Positions 1-9,445 of a stretch of 64,000 nucleotides of DNA are shown piece by piece (position 1 is the first letter of the stretch; each line of letters begins with the position of its first letter). Source of the DNA: Eustoma russellianum (lineage: Eukaryota > Streptophyta > Magnoliopsida > Gentianales > Gentianaceae); the NCBI GenBank assembly GCA_036186865.1, contig AP025048.1, positions 29,591,901 to 29,655,900 on the forward strand, read 5' to 3'. The position numbers and the translations under genes are program-made. A model generated the notes under the pieces. It was not told the DNA's origin. It saw only the letters and a program-made list of their open reading frames with translations, and did no database searches.

Positions 1-836
1 TGATTTTTCCAAAAAAAAAAATCTTGATTATCCTTTGTAAAATGAAGATAATAAGAAAGGATAATACCACCAAAATAACCTCAAATCCAAGCACAAGAAT
101 AGGGCATGTGAGAACTTTATTTTGACTAAAAAATTTGCCACAAATAGTCATGTAGCCGTTGGCTACATTTAAAAATATCCTAGTTGGCAATTTTTGCCAA
201 CTAGCTCCTTTTTGATTAGTCCACTTGTCATCATGCCATAAAATGAATGTCACATCATATCCACCTAATAAATCACGTTTTTGAGCATACATATATGTGT
301 AGAAACTCAGATTTTTGAAGAAAAAATCAATAGATAATAGTTGACAAGATTATGTCAACGTGTAACACCAAAATTCCCAATATTTCTTCTTATATGTCGT
401 GATCATTTTCACACCTTTGACACCATTGATATCTCTGAATAATGATGATAAATATTCTCCCATAACATATATAAGAGTGCCTTCAAGAAAAAATATAATG
501 TAACATCTCAAATCGTCACATATCCAACTATAGTCAATAATATCATCATGTGAGAGAATAAAATAAAGAATCACCATATTATCTTCAAATTAATAATAAC
601 TCAGCTCCAGAATGAAGATAATAATATGCTCAAGAGATTTCTTGAGTGAAAATATCAAAAATACCCTCGGAGTGAAATGATCAAAATGCCCCTGGTATGA
701 GAAAACTCCAGGAATGACTCGGATGGTCAGAAATAATCGTAATATCATCTTTGTCGTGATAAAAAAGATGAGAATAAGTCCTTGATATATATCCACCATA
801 TTATATTCCTACAAAACTCAAAATACCAATTTTGCC
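1..836. other. Intergenic or relic sequence without a supported gene
   Basis: AT-rich sequence with only short, unrelated open frames and no recognisable domain. It holds two adjacent perfect hairpins: 150-168 (8-bp arms, 3-base loop) and 180-204 (11-bp arms, 3-base loop). The stretch 600-830 looks like retrotransposon LTR or leader DNA, but no boundary can be placed. Confidence 0.5.
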
Positions 837-1328
837 CTTTTTGTTAAGTTGTAGAAACTTCCAAGGCACGTTAGTCACAAGACAATTATAATCACCAAAA
901 ACACATAATAATCACATAATGAACATATATAAATCATGTACAAATGAAAACAACCAATTTATCACATTTTAGAAAAATATTTCTAAAAACCCTAGACATT
1001 GATCGATCGAAGTGCCTCAGCTTCAGAGATTGATGTCTCACAATAAGGTTCAGAATTTGTCTCTGACCTACATCGATCGATCGATGTGTCTCAGGTTTAG
1101 AGATCGATGTCTCACCGTGAGGTCTTGAACTTTCACTTTCTTACATGGATCGATCGATGTGAGAAATCTATGTATATAGATCGATCGATGTGCAACAACC
1201 TGAGAGATCGATGTCAACTTTTTCAACTTTTTCAACTTTTAATCACATATAACACCATGTGTGACATTTTTAAGTATTCACCACTTAAAATCATGTCTTT
1301 GAAAATTATCCAAACATATTTCTCAACA
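837..1328. repeat. Relic with clustered CGATCGATCGATGT motifs and a fragment of a copia LTR start
   Basis: From about 1,000 to 1,215 the sequence repeats variants of the palindrome ACATCGATCGATCGATGT (perfect copy at 1,070-1,087), interspersed with the half motif GATCGATGTC. The same motif fills the LTR of the Sirevirus-like element at 54-55.6 kb. Reading leftward on the minus strand from about 1,328, the sequence resembles the first ~45 bases of the copia LTR that also starts at 30,957. This is therefore probably another truncated LTR. A 124-residue open frame through this stretch is not considered a gene, because it follows the repeats. Confidence 0.5.
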
Positions 1329-1465
1329 CAAGCGCCCACGATATTCGACTGTGACTTGACAGATACGGTCTACACACCACGAGACAATTGCTGCACCCAA
1401 CAATCTCTCCCTCAGCAATTGCTCCCGCTGGGAATCGAACCCGTGACCTTGGCTCTGATACCATT
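1329..1465 (-). mobile_element. TRIM-like fragment: partial short LTR plus 63-bp primer-site/polypurine core
   Basis: Positions 1,329-1,402 match part of the 163-bp LTRs at 32,188-32,575, ending in the same CCCAACA. Positions 1,403-1,465 match the 62-bp internal core of that element. Read on the minus strand, the core starts with TGGTATCAGAGCC (tRNA-iMet primer site), contains GGTTCGATTCC, and ends with a purine-rich GAGGGAGAGATT tract just before the LTR. The other flanking LTR is absent: the long copia LTR (1,466 onward) directly abuts the primer site. The piece is thus a chimera between two LTR families. Confidence 0.6.
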
Positions 1466-3772
1466 TGTAGGACCTGTATAGCACCACTAGAGAGGGGAGG
1501 GTTGAATAGTGAGTGCGGAAAATTTGGTTTTTAATAACTTTTGGCCCAAATTACTCACTTCTAAAAACAGTTTCTGTTTTCAGATCCTTATTTGAATTAT
1601 TTAAATGACCTAGTTTTAGACCTCCAAAAATTATGAAATTTGGTGTGAATGGACTCTCAGATGTTATAAGAGACTCAAGAAAATTTCAAATTAAAAATAC
1701 ACTCCTAACCCCTTGAAAATACGTTTTTGGCCAGATTGCACAAATCTGCTAGAAACTGTACTCTGACTTGAAAAATTTATTCCTATTAATTGGTGACTCC
1801 AAATGGTCTGAAACTTTTATGATAAGACCCTCAAGATATTTATTTTAGTGGGTTGAAACAGTTTTTGAAATTTTCTTTGGGAAGTATGTCAACCACGTTG
1901 ATGTTCTCAACCTTTGCAAATCTGAAAATCAGATTGCACTAGTCTCAGAACTATTAACATTTGATTGACTTATACTTATCCAAATGAGGTGAAACTTGTG
2001 CCAAATGGAAACTCGGACGTGTGGCTATATTTCTAAAAAAATTTATGATTTTTAAAAATCGTTTATTATTTTTACCGTTGCAATGAATACGATAGAGAAA
2101 ACTGGAAACTGAAAGTAAAGTGCAGTAAAGTAAGAACACCAAGGATTTTATACTGGTTCGGTTAAATCAACCTACTCCAGTCTTCGAGGACACCTTCCTC
2201 GGTTATCACTAAACACAATAAACACCTTACTATAAGGGTGATTGGAGTTAAACTCTAACTCCACCCTTTTACAAACAATACAATCGAGCAAATGAATCAT
2301 GGACACCATCACCGATCGAATGAAGGTTTGGTCATACCTTGATCAATCTTTTACAACAATGAACGAGTGTGGATGGTATATTCAAAGCCTATACAATATG
2401 TAGAACGTATGAACAATAGGCTTGAGAGAAGAAGAAGAAGAAAGTAGTATAGCTTCTTGCACTTGAGAGAATGTGAGTTGTAGCCTTAGCCTTGTTTGCA
2501 CTATTCTCCTCCTTTTATGCATATGTAGCCTCCCCCTAGGGCTTCTTCCTTTCTTGAAAATTCTCGTTAATGTCCTTGGAAGATTGTCTTGTGTAGAGAT
2601 GACACCACCTTGCTTACTTGGCGCAACATGATTGGAAGGATGACTTGACCTTGCTTACTTGTCACTTGAGAATTGGTCCAACTTGGTATCCTTTAATGAG
2701 CTATAAAATCTGGAAAAAAAAACTTACAAAACATGTGCTCAAATGTAGTCAAAACCTTACAAAACAATCGCCATTCAATCCCTTGAATTTTAGGAAACAT
2801 ATTGAAGACAAAATCAGCAAAAAAAAAATCGACCAGCTACACATGTGCTGAAAATTTTCAACATGTGTTGTAGTTCAAAATCTTTCCTTGTATGGTGTCC
2901 TCTTCAATGTCATTAATCTTGTGTGGCATATTCTCCACCAATTGAAATTCCAAATAAGCTCCACATAAGCTCCACCATGGCTGAAATAGGCGTGTAGTAT
3001 GAATGGGCATGTGCTGAAATTTCATTTTAGTAAGCTTTGTCAAATAATGCACAATATTTACACATATATAGTAAATAAAAATCAGCCCTATTTTGAATTT
3101 TTTTAGAACACTTAAACATGTCTTGAATGTGTAAAAAGTGTCTAGATACATGTTACATCTCATGCCAAAAAAACGTTCCATGTGTTATGTTCATAGAAAA
3201 CCGAATTTTCGACTTTCGTCGATTACGCGATTTTTTTCTAATTAAATTCAAACTTCTTACACATGAAATATTTATTATGTCACACATAATATACGTATAA
3301 TAAAGTATATAATCAGCTTCTATAGCTTAAGCAAAGACGCCCATGTGTACAAAGGAAGTTGATTTTGAATTCTCCATAAATTTAGCATAAATTATGGGTG
3401 ATTTGTGTGTGCCAACATGTAATGATTTAGTGGTTTATATTGACATGTGGGCCACGAAATTTTTGGCTATTTTTGACGTATATGGGCTGACCATCTTTAT
3501 ATGGCAAGTATGTGACACGTCTGTGAAGTTTCGGTAGTCATCCGGTACGACAATTTTCGGTTTATGACCTTGTGACGCGTAGTTATGATTTTGTCATCAC
3601 CATGACTTATATCATATGATATCAGACCTGCATATACTCATAAATATGAGGTGTATATAGTGGTGTGAATTCCACGTACGTTTGTAATATATGTGACGTG
3701 TCGGTGGTATATCGAAATATATGTGCATTGTGCCTTTTTTTAAAAAATATGGATATATATATATATATATAT
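1466..3772 (-). mobile_element. Larger piece of a split minus-strand copia 3' LTR (continues at 30,585-30,957)
   Basis: The reverse complement of this stretch aligns by eye, in order, with most of the 3-kb LTR at 9,446-12,500. Shared landmarks are the ending GGTCCTACA, the GTGGTG/CTATTCAACCC block next to it, the 'ACTGGAGTAGGTT' block (near 2,170), and the ATATCATATGATAT block (near 3,612). Similarity stops at an AT-rich tract at about 3,750-3,772, exactly where the rest of the LTR resumes at 30,585-30,600. The LTR was therefore opened at that tract by a large insertion. Divergence from the nested 9.4-20.9 kb element is substantial, so this copy is older or belongs to a sister family. Confidence 0.7.
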
Positions 3773-4032
3773 GGAAATAGGCGCTGACGGGAGGATTGCA
3801 GGCGATCGCCGAATCGCGGCAATAGGCCGCCGCCGCTGACGTTACTATACTGCTTTCTGCCGGTTTCATCCAAAATACAATACGGATCGTAGCTTTTTCT
3901 TCGTCGATTTCCTGCAGCAACGATTCAAGGGCTCCGTTGCACTCATTTTGACGGGGTCACCGCTGCCGCCATCCTTAACGTTTCGCTGGCTGTCATCGAC
4001 ACTTACTATAGCCGACATTGTGATTCAGCGCA

Positions 4033-5586
4033 ATGGCAACTGCGCCTACATTCGCCGCAGTAGTGGCCGGATCGGCCGCTCCATCGATCACCATCTCGCC
4101 GAAGACAGCGACTCGTTACAAAGGTATTCCACTGGTATCTTTCCTTGATTCGGAAATTGATGCGCTTGCTGCTCCTTTTCGGTTTTCTCTAGTTGGTACT
4201 TTTTGGTATGGTCGTCCCCCATTAAAGGTCATACGCGCAGTTTTTGAGAAGATTGGGTTTCATCATGACCTTCGGATTACTCTTATTGATCAAACACATA
4301 TTTTGATGACTTTTAACAATGAGGCGGATTATTTGCAATGTTTTTATCGTCGATCTTGGCAAATTTCTGGTTGCCACATGAGGGTTACGAAGTGGACTGT
4401 TGATTTTGATCCATCCTCCGATGTCCCCATCGTGCCGGTTTGGGTTGCTCTCCCTGCACTGCCGATACACCTTCATCAGCAGGAAGCTTTATTTGAAATC
4501 GTTCGTTCCATTGGTTTACCAATCAAGCTAGACGTGGCTACCTCCAAGGGCCTGCGCCCGTCGGTAGCTCGGGTGTGTGTAGAGATTGATGTATCTCAAG
4601 ATTTGACTCAAAAAATATATCTACAAGCCAAAGGTCGTTTAATCTTGCAGCCCATAGTTTATGAAGATTTGCCTTTATTCTGCACTGACTGCCGCAGACT
4701 GGGACATGCACTCGCTGCTTGCTCATCCACAGGAGAATCGAGTATTCCACCACCACCTCCTCCGCCTCCCCCCGTTCGTCAGCCCAAAACGCGGTGGACA
4801 CCGGTTAAACGTCCATCAGCCGCAAATCCTTCAGCACATGAGGGAATCGTTGATGTTGAAGACCCTAAGGACCACCCCATAAATACCGAAGGACTTATGG
4901 CTCAAAGTGCACAGCCACCTTTATCGACAGTTGATCCATCACGCGTTCCAGACGCTCTGGATGAAGCATCTGACACCACGCAACACCCGGTGCGTACTGC
5001 TGACCCATCTGTATCGCAGATTTTCTCTAGGTTGACTACAGATTTATGTCCGGTACTGGTAGTGCCGCCTACGTTGGAGTTTCAAAAGCAACAGGATCCG
5101 CAGCACACAGATACACCTACACTATCTCCGCCCTTGGAGATTTCAGACACGGCCATACAGCATGCTCACGAGATGACCTCCCCGTCTGAAGTGGCTCCGG
5201 AAGTCCAGATTCAATCCATTCAAGTTGAATTGCCAGTTCCACTAGCGATAATGCCAGCCCATGGCCAGCCTGCTTATGATCCCTTAGTTGAACAATTCTA
5301 TCAAGATCACTTTCGTGAAGAGGAAGAGGAAGTGGCTTTGGCACTAGGTTCGGACAATGAAGCTTCTCTCTCATATACTCGCCGTAAAGGGACTGAATAT
5401 GATGATCTACGCGATAGTTTGATCATTGCGGGCGATGATTTGGATTGTTGTAGGACATCGACTAGGGGCGGGACTCTCCTTGGTGGACTATCTCGGAAAA
5501 AACGCAGGTCTCGGAAGGATCTTCCACCACCTCCACCGTCCTCAATGGTTACTAGACGGCGCAGCCATCGTTCTTTTGAAATATAG
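4033..5586 (+). CDS. LINE ORF1 protein with DUF4283-like domain and CCHC zinc knuckle
   Basis: This is an intact 517-residue reading frame. Residues about 30-200 have the features of the plant DUF4283 region found in LINE ORF1/gag-like proteins, including a 'TFWYGRPPLKVIR' start and the later 'PVWVALPALPIHL' segment. Residues 217-230 form a zinc knuckle (CTDCRRLGHALAAC, C-x2-C-x4-H-x4-C), typical of RNA-binding ORF1 proteins. The C-terminal half is low complexity, with a run of eight prolines just after the knuckle, an acidic patch near residue 430 and a basic KKRRSRK tail that could bind nucleic acid or direct nuclear entry. The start is the first ATG in frame after a GC-rich leader. The frame is open although ORF2 is missing, so either the insertion is recent or ORF1 is maintained on its own. 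DUF4283 proteins also occur as domesticated host genes, but the LINE-like tail argues for an element here. Confidence 0.75.
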   Translation: MATAPTFAAVVAGSAAPSITISPKTATRYKGIPLVSFLDSEIDALAAPFRFSLVGTFWYGRPPLKVIRAVFEKIGFHHDLRITLIDQTHILMTFNNEADYLQCFYRRSWQISGCHMRVTKWTVDFDPSSDVPIVPVWVALPALPIHLHQQEALFEIVRSIGLPIKLDVATSKGLRPSVARVCVEIDVSQDLTQKIYLQAKGRLILQPIVYEDLPLFCTDCRRLGHALAACSSTGESSIPPPPPPPPPVRQPKTRWTPVKRPSAANPSAHEGIVDVEDPKDHPINTEGLMAQSAQPPLSTVDPSRVPDALDEASDTTQHPVRTADPSVSQIFSRLTTDLCPVLVVPPTLEFQKQQDPQHTDTPTLSPPLEISDTAIQHAHEMTSPSEVAPEVQIQSIQVELPVPLAIMPAHGQPAYDPLVEQFYQDHFREEEEEVALALGSDNEASLSYTRRKGTEYDDLRDSLIIAGDDLDCCRTSTRGGTLLGGLSRKKRRSRKDLPPPPPSSMVTRRRSHRSFEI

Positions 5587-5704
5587 ATAGATTAGCAGTT
5601 ATCATTTGGTTTCTTTTTCTTTTATTTTCGCATGTACTCACGGCTACCCTCGGCCATTAACGCGGGATATGATACATAAATAAAAGCCGGAAGGTATCCT
5701 TCCG

Positions 5705-5707
<3 letters not shown>

Positions 5708-5780
<73 letters not shown>
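5708..5780. repeat. (TA)n microsatellite
   Basis: About 36 uninterrupted TA dinucleotides at the 3' end of the LINE ORF1 unit and immediately before the EHD retrocopy. It may be the expanded tail of the LINE or the expanded target site. Confidence 0.95.
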
Positions 5781-5784
<4 letters not shown>

Positions 5785-5872
5785 ACTTGCAAAAAAAACT
5801 TGCAAGCCAACTGGCTACCACCCCTCCTCACAGGAAGCCGCTCGCTTCTCCTCCTGAGATTTTCTTGCAGAT

Positions 5873-7387
5873 ATGGACATTGATTCTTCTGCGATCAATC
5901 GCTGTTCCAAAGAAAACCTCAAGGTTTATCAGGATTGGTTCGATTTCGCTGATTCAGATGGAGACGGGCGGCTTACTGGAGGTGATGCTGCCAATTTTTT
6001 TGCCTTCACCAACCTGTCTCGTGACAATTTGAAACAGGTATGGGCCATTGCAGATTCTAAGAGACAAGGCTTTCTCAGTTTCAAGGAATTCGTTACGGCC
6101 ATGCAGTTGGTTGCTTTGGCACAATTAGGGCAGCCATTAACCAGTGACATCTTAGATGTAAATGTTGACTTTGAAAATCTGAAACCCCCAGCAATGGAAG
6201 GTTTGCATGACCTACTATGTAAAAGAAACGTGGTGGTAAAAGCAAGCCTAAAAAAACAGGAACTCCTCAAATGCAACAATCGCCGTCTGCTAGTTGGTTT
6301 TCATCTTCAAAGTCTTCTAAGAAGGTGCATGCAAACTCTGTCACTTCGTTTATTGATGGTCTCAAAAGGTTGTACATTAAGAAGGTGAAGCCACTGGAAG
6401 TCATGTACCGCTTCAATGATTTTGTTTCCCCTTTTTTGACGGACAGTGATTTCGATGCAAAGCCGATGGTGATGCTTATGGGCCAATATTCGACAGGGAA
6501 GACAACCTTTATCAAGCATTTGCTCAAAGCAAGTTATCCAGGAGCTCACATTGGACCCGAGCCTACAACAGATAGATTCGTTGTAGTTATGAATGGACCT
6601 GATGAAAGAAATATTCCTGGGAACACTGTCGCTGTTCAAGCAAACATGTCATTCAGTGGCCTCACGACTTTTGGGAGTGCTTTCCTCTCAAAATTTGAGT
6701 GCTCTCAAATGCCACACCCTCTATAGCATATTTCAATTGTGGACACTCCTGGAGTTCTATCCGGAGAGAAGCAACGGACTCAAAGAAGTTATGACTTCAC
6801 CGGTGTAATATCATGGTTTGCTGCGAAATGTGACCTCATCTTGCTTCTGTTTGATCATCACAAACTTGACATAAGTGATGAATTCAGACATGTGATTTCA
6901 TCTCTACGAACTCATTATGATAAGATACGTGTGGTGTTGAACAAGGCTGATCAAGTTGATACGCAACAACTCATGAGGGTTTATGGAGAATTAGTCTGGC
7001 CTCTCGGCAAAGTGCTTAACACTCCTGAAGTTACACGTGTGTATATTGGGTCATTTAGCGACAAACCTATAGCTGAGGCTGCAGGTGGTACAATTGGAGA
7101 ACTTTTTGAGAGAGAACAAGATGATCTTCTTGCTGATCTTAAGGACATACCAAAAAGGCTTGTGATCGCCGAATAAATGAATTCGTCAAACGTGCAAGGG
7201 CAGCCAAGATTCATGCTTATATTATCAGTCATCTGAAAAAGGAGACGCCTGCCATGATGGGCAAGGCTAAGACACAAAAAAAGTTGATAGATAATCTAGA
7301 GATTGAAGTTGCAAAGGTTCAGAAGGAGCATCACTTGCCAGCAGGAGAATTTCCTAACATTGAACACTTCCGAGAGGTTTTGAGTGG
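5873..7387 (+). pseudogene. EHD1: EHD (EH-domain ATPase, AtEHD1-like) processed pseudogene, 5' part
   Basis: The frames spell a plant EHD protein, a dynamin-related ATPase of endocytic recycling. An N-terminal EH domain comes first, with an EF-hand-like loop (DSDGDGRLTGGD) and 'WAIADSKRQGFLSFKEF'. The G domain follows, with P-loop GQYSTGKTT (about 6,484), VDTPG (about 6,737) and NKADQVD (about 6,942), and then the helical region (about 7,180-7,387). There are no introns across 1.5 kb, although plant EHD genes are intron-rich, which indicates a retrocopy. Defects visible: a frame change near 6,230-6,275, an in-frame TAG at 6,724, and a one-base shift near 7,160 that sends the frame to an early stop. 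The coding sequence is then cut at 7,387 by a gypsy insertion and resumes at 30,151. Function is not expected. Confidence 0.88.
7383..7387. repeat. Target-site duplication AGTGG, left copy
   Basis: AGTGG precedes the left LTR (7,388) and recurs at 30,151-30,155 after the right LTR. Removing the element and one copy rejoins the EHD reading frame at a Ser-Gly-Tyr boundary, which confirms the insertion point. Confidence 0.95.
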
Positions 7388-8371
7388 TGATGAAGTCGGA
7401 TCTTCACCAAGGATCAGAAATGACCCAAAATCAAACGTCGCTAGTCCTCCTTGTGGGTTCTAGATATTTCACCTGAGAAGAAAGAGAAAACGTTAGATGT
7501 CCCAGGAAGTTGTCCCAGGAAAATCCTCCAGCGTTCAAGTCAGTTACGGGTGTTTTGGATATATATTTGAGCTGAAACATAGGTTTATGATGAACCTGGA
7601 TCAGTTTTTCACTGAGAATCGTGCTGTTTAGGTTTCAGCCGAGATGGAATGATTGTAGTTGAAGTTTGTGCAAAGTTGCGTCATCATCTTCCCATCTGAG
7701 AATGGGGGGTATTTATACTTTGGGTTAAGGAGGTATAGCCCCCTGCCCAATGAAGGGACTGAGACGTGTCTGGGACGCCATCTTGTCCGCTGCAGAACTG
7801 CAGTATGATGGGACTAATATCCGTGACTGAAACTGTGTCAGTGGCTGACTCTATGTCATGTAGGTTGGCTTGCAATAATGACCTTGTACTAAAATAACGG
7901 TTGCTTAACACCTGAAAAGTGTCATGCAGAGATATCTTGGTGGGTCCCAGATGGCAGTTGGTAAGGCATTCTTTGATCTTTTCCACGAGATTAACTGTTA
8001 CAAGGGGCTGAGCCGAGATCAGATCTTGATGCATAATTCAGAGGTCGAGATGTGCCGAGGCCGAACCGAGATGCACCATGAACCATTAAAGGCGTACTGT
8101 TTCTGAGTTGATCTCCGTAGATTGCATAAATTCTTTACTTAGCTTTGACCATGTTTGAATAGGGCCAACCTGACTTGGGCGTTAGGCTTAGCTGAGCGAG
8201 AGCTTTGCTGGAGACTGCCTTAGTCGTTTCACCCTACAAATAATAATGGTCGAGGCCGAGACTTCTGGCCGAGATGGTGAAGTCAAGCAGCTATGCCTGA
8301 ACTACGCTGACGGTTTGTTGACTAACTGATGATTTTAACCTTTTCCGTGCAGGTCGGATTTTGGCTCATCA
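7388..8371 (-). repeat. 3' LTR of the Tat-type gypsy element
   Basis: Matches 29,167-30,150 over its whole 984 bp, with scattered substitutions and a few indels. A TATA-like GTATAAATAC on the minus strand lies at 7,709-7,718, also present in the other LTR (29,488-29,497). The stretch contains no gene; open frames seen in it occur in both LTRs. Confidence 0.93.
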
Positions 8372-8789
8372 TTTGCCCCCAGATTAGTTTGGCCGAGCCG
8401 ACCAGGAAGGGCAGGCTAATCGATTCAAAGCCTTTAATGCACTGTCCTTTCAAACATGACGTGTCTGTTTTTGATTGGGCCGTATTGCACATTTATTCTG
8501 CGCAGAGCATGAAATGTCAGTTACTCGCCTTTTCACTTTCTGTGCAGAGATTGAGGACAAATTTATTCGAGGTGACGTTTGGGATGCCGGGACGAGGGCC
8601 TATAAATAGAACTTCCAGAGTTTGTAATTCATTTCTTCTACTTTTTCTCTCTCACATTTTTTCTTCTCCGGCATTCTCCACTCCGGCGCCGTTTAATCAA
8701 CGTCTTCCAACGATCTCAGCCTTTCTCCGGTCATCCTCCTTCCTCACTCATCTCTTTTTTTTCTGTAAGTCTTTACCTTTATTCTTCAT

Positions 8790-9440
8790 TATGTCTTCTT
8801 CTTCCCATAACTCCCAAAATCTCTCCGAAGGGGCTTCTTATGCCACCGACGATGGAGGAAGATCCAGTTCTTCTTCGTCCGGTCAAACGGTTTCTAACGA
8901 CAACCGTCCTATCGGAAGTCTGCGTAGGACCCCTGGTGATGTTGCTCAGTCCAGCAGGGCCATCATGGTGGTTGAGTCCTCGCCGGAGCAAGCAGGAACT
9001 GCTCCTGCTCCGACATCTATGAACCCTCTAGCTCTTCAAAAAGGCTCCATCTCTGTTCTCGGGGGTCCTCGAAAGAGGTCAGCCTTCTGCCCTTGTTCAA
9101 TAGTCTTTTTGTTCATTGTCCGAGGCCGATCTGGGTCAGATATGTAAGACCCACAGAATTGACCGAGATCGGTTTGGACCTCTTCTGCCCTTGCTTGGTC
9201 AGACTGCTTATGATCCTCCTAGGGATTATGAAGCAGTCTACGAGGACTACTTCAAATCGGGCTTCAACCTTCCCATTCCTGAGCCCCTAGTTAGAATCTT
9301 TCGTGCTTATGGTCTTAGGCTCCCTCAAGTTCGGCCCAATGGCTTGAAACTTATTCTTTCCTACCTCCTTTTTCTTATAATAGCTGAATCCCCTTTCAAT
9401 ACCACTGTTTTTAGAGCCCTTTTTGTTTGTCGGGCATCAC
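8790..9440 (+). pseudogene. Additional ORF of the gypsy element, 5' part (Transposase_28-like domain)
   Basis: Reading starts at ATG 8,790 (MSSSSHNSQNLSEG), a serine-rich, low-complexity N-terminus. The frame must change near 9,075-9,115, by an intron or a small indel. It then continues 'LPIPEPLVRIFRAYGLRLPQ', which looks like the plant family named 'putative gypsy type transposon' (Transposase_28). The frame is cut at 9,440 by the copia insertion and resumes at 20,898. The family's function is unknown; it is common in Tat-type elements in antisense to gag-pol. A promoter in the antisense orientation would be needed for expression; none is obvious upstream. Confidence 0.7.
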
Positions 9441-9445
9441 ACAAC
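9441..9445. repeat. Target-site duplication ACAAC, left copy
   Basis: Five bases before the copia 5' LTR, repeated at 20,893-20,897 after the 3' LTR. Confidence 0.92.

Larger units (their letters stand above)
3773..5780 (+). mobile_element. L1-type LINE reduced to ORF1, ending in a (TA)n tract
   Basis: The unit begins after an AT tract, has a GC-richer 5' UTR, one long ORF (4,033-5,586), a short 3' UTR, and ends in about 70 bp of TA dinucleotides (5,708-5,780). No ORF2 (endonuclease/reverse transcriptase) follows, so the copy could only move with enzymes supplied elsewhere. Just before the TA tract is a perfect 7-bp hairpin (CGGAAGG-TAT-CCTTCCG), a plausible recognition structure for a LINE reverse transcriptase (inference). 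The element lies directly 5' of the EHD retrocopy on the same strand. Confidence 0.6.

Noticed and set aside
1406..1465. A tRNA gene, suggested by the acceptor-like GGCTCTGATACCA end
   Set aside because: Only the end complementary to the primer site is present; no cloverleaf can be formed. It is a retroelement primer site.
1107..1481. 124-residue plus-strand open frame as a gene
   Set aside because: It runs through palindrome repeats, the TRIM fragment and the copia LTR edge; no domain or codon signal.
7684..8034. Minus-strand 116-residue frame, also seen at 29,463-29,858
   Set aside because: Present in both gypsy LTRs, overlapping the putative TATA; most likely LTR sequence without a coding role.
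8329..9147. 272-residue plus-strand frame beginning in the gypsy LTR as one protein
   Set aside because: Its first 150 residues are LTR and leader sequence; the plausible protein starts at ATG 8,790.
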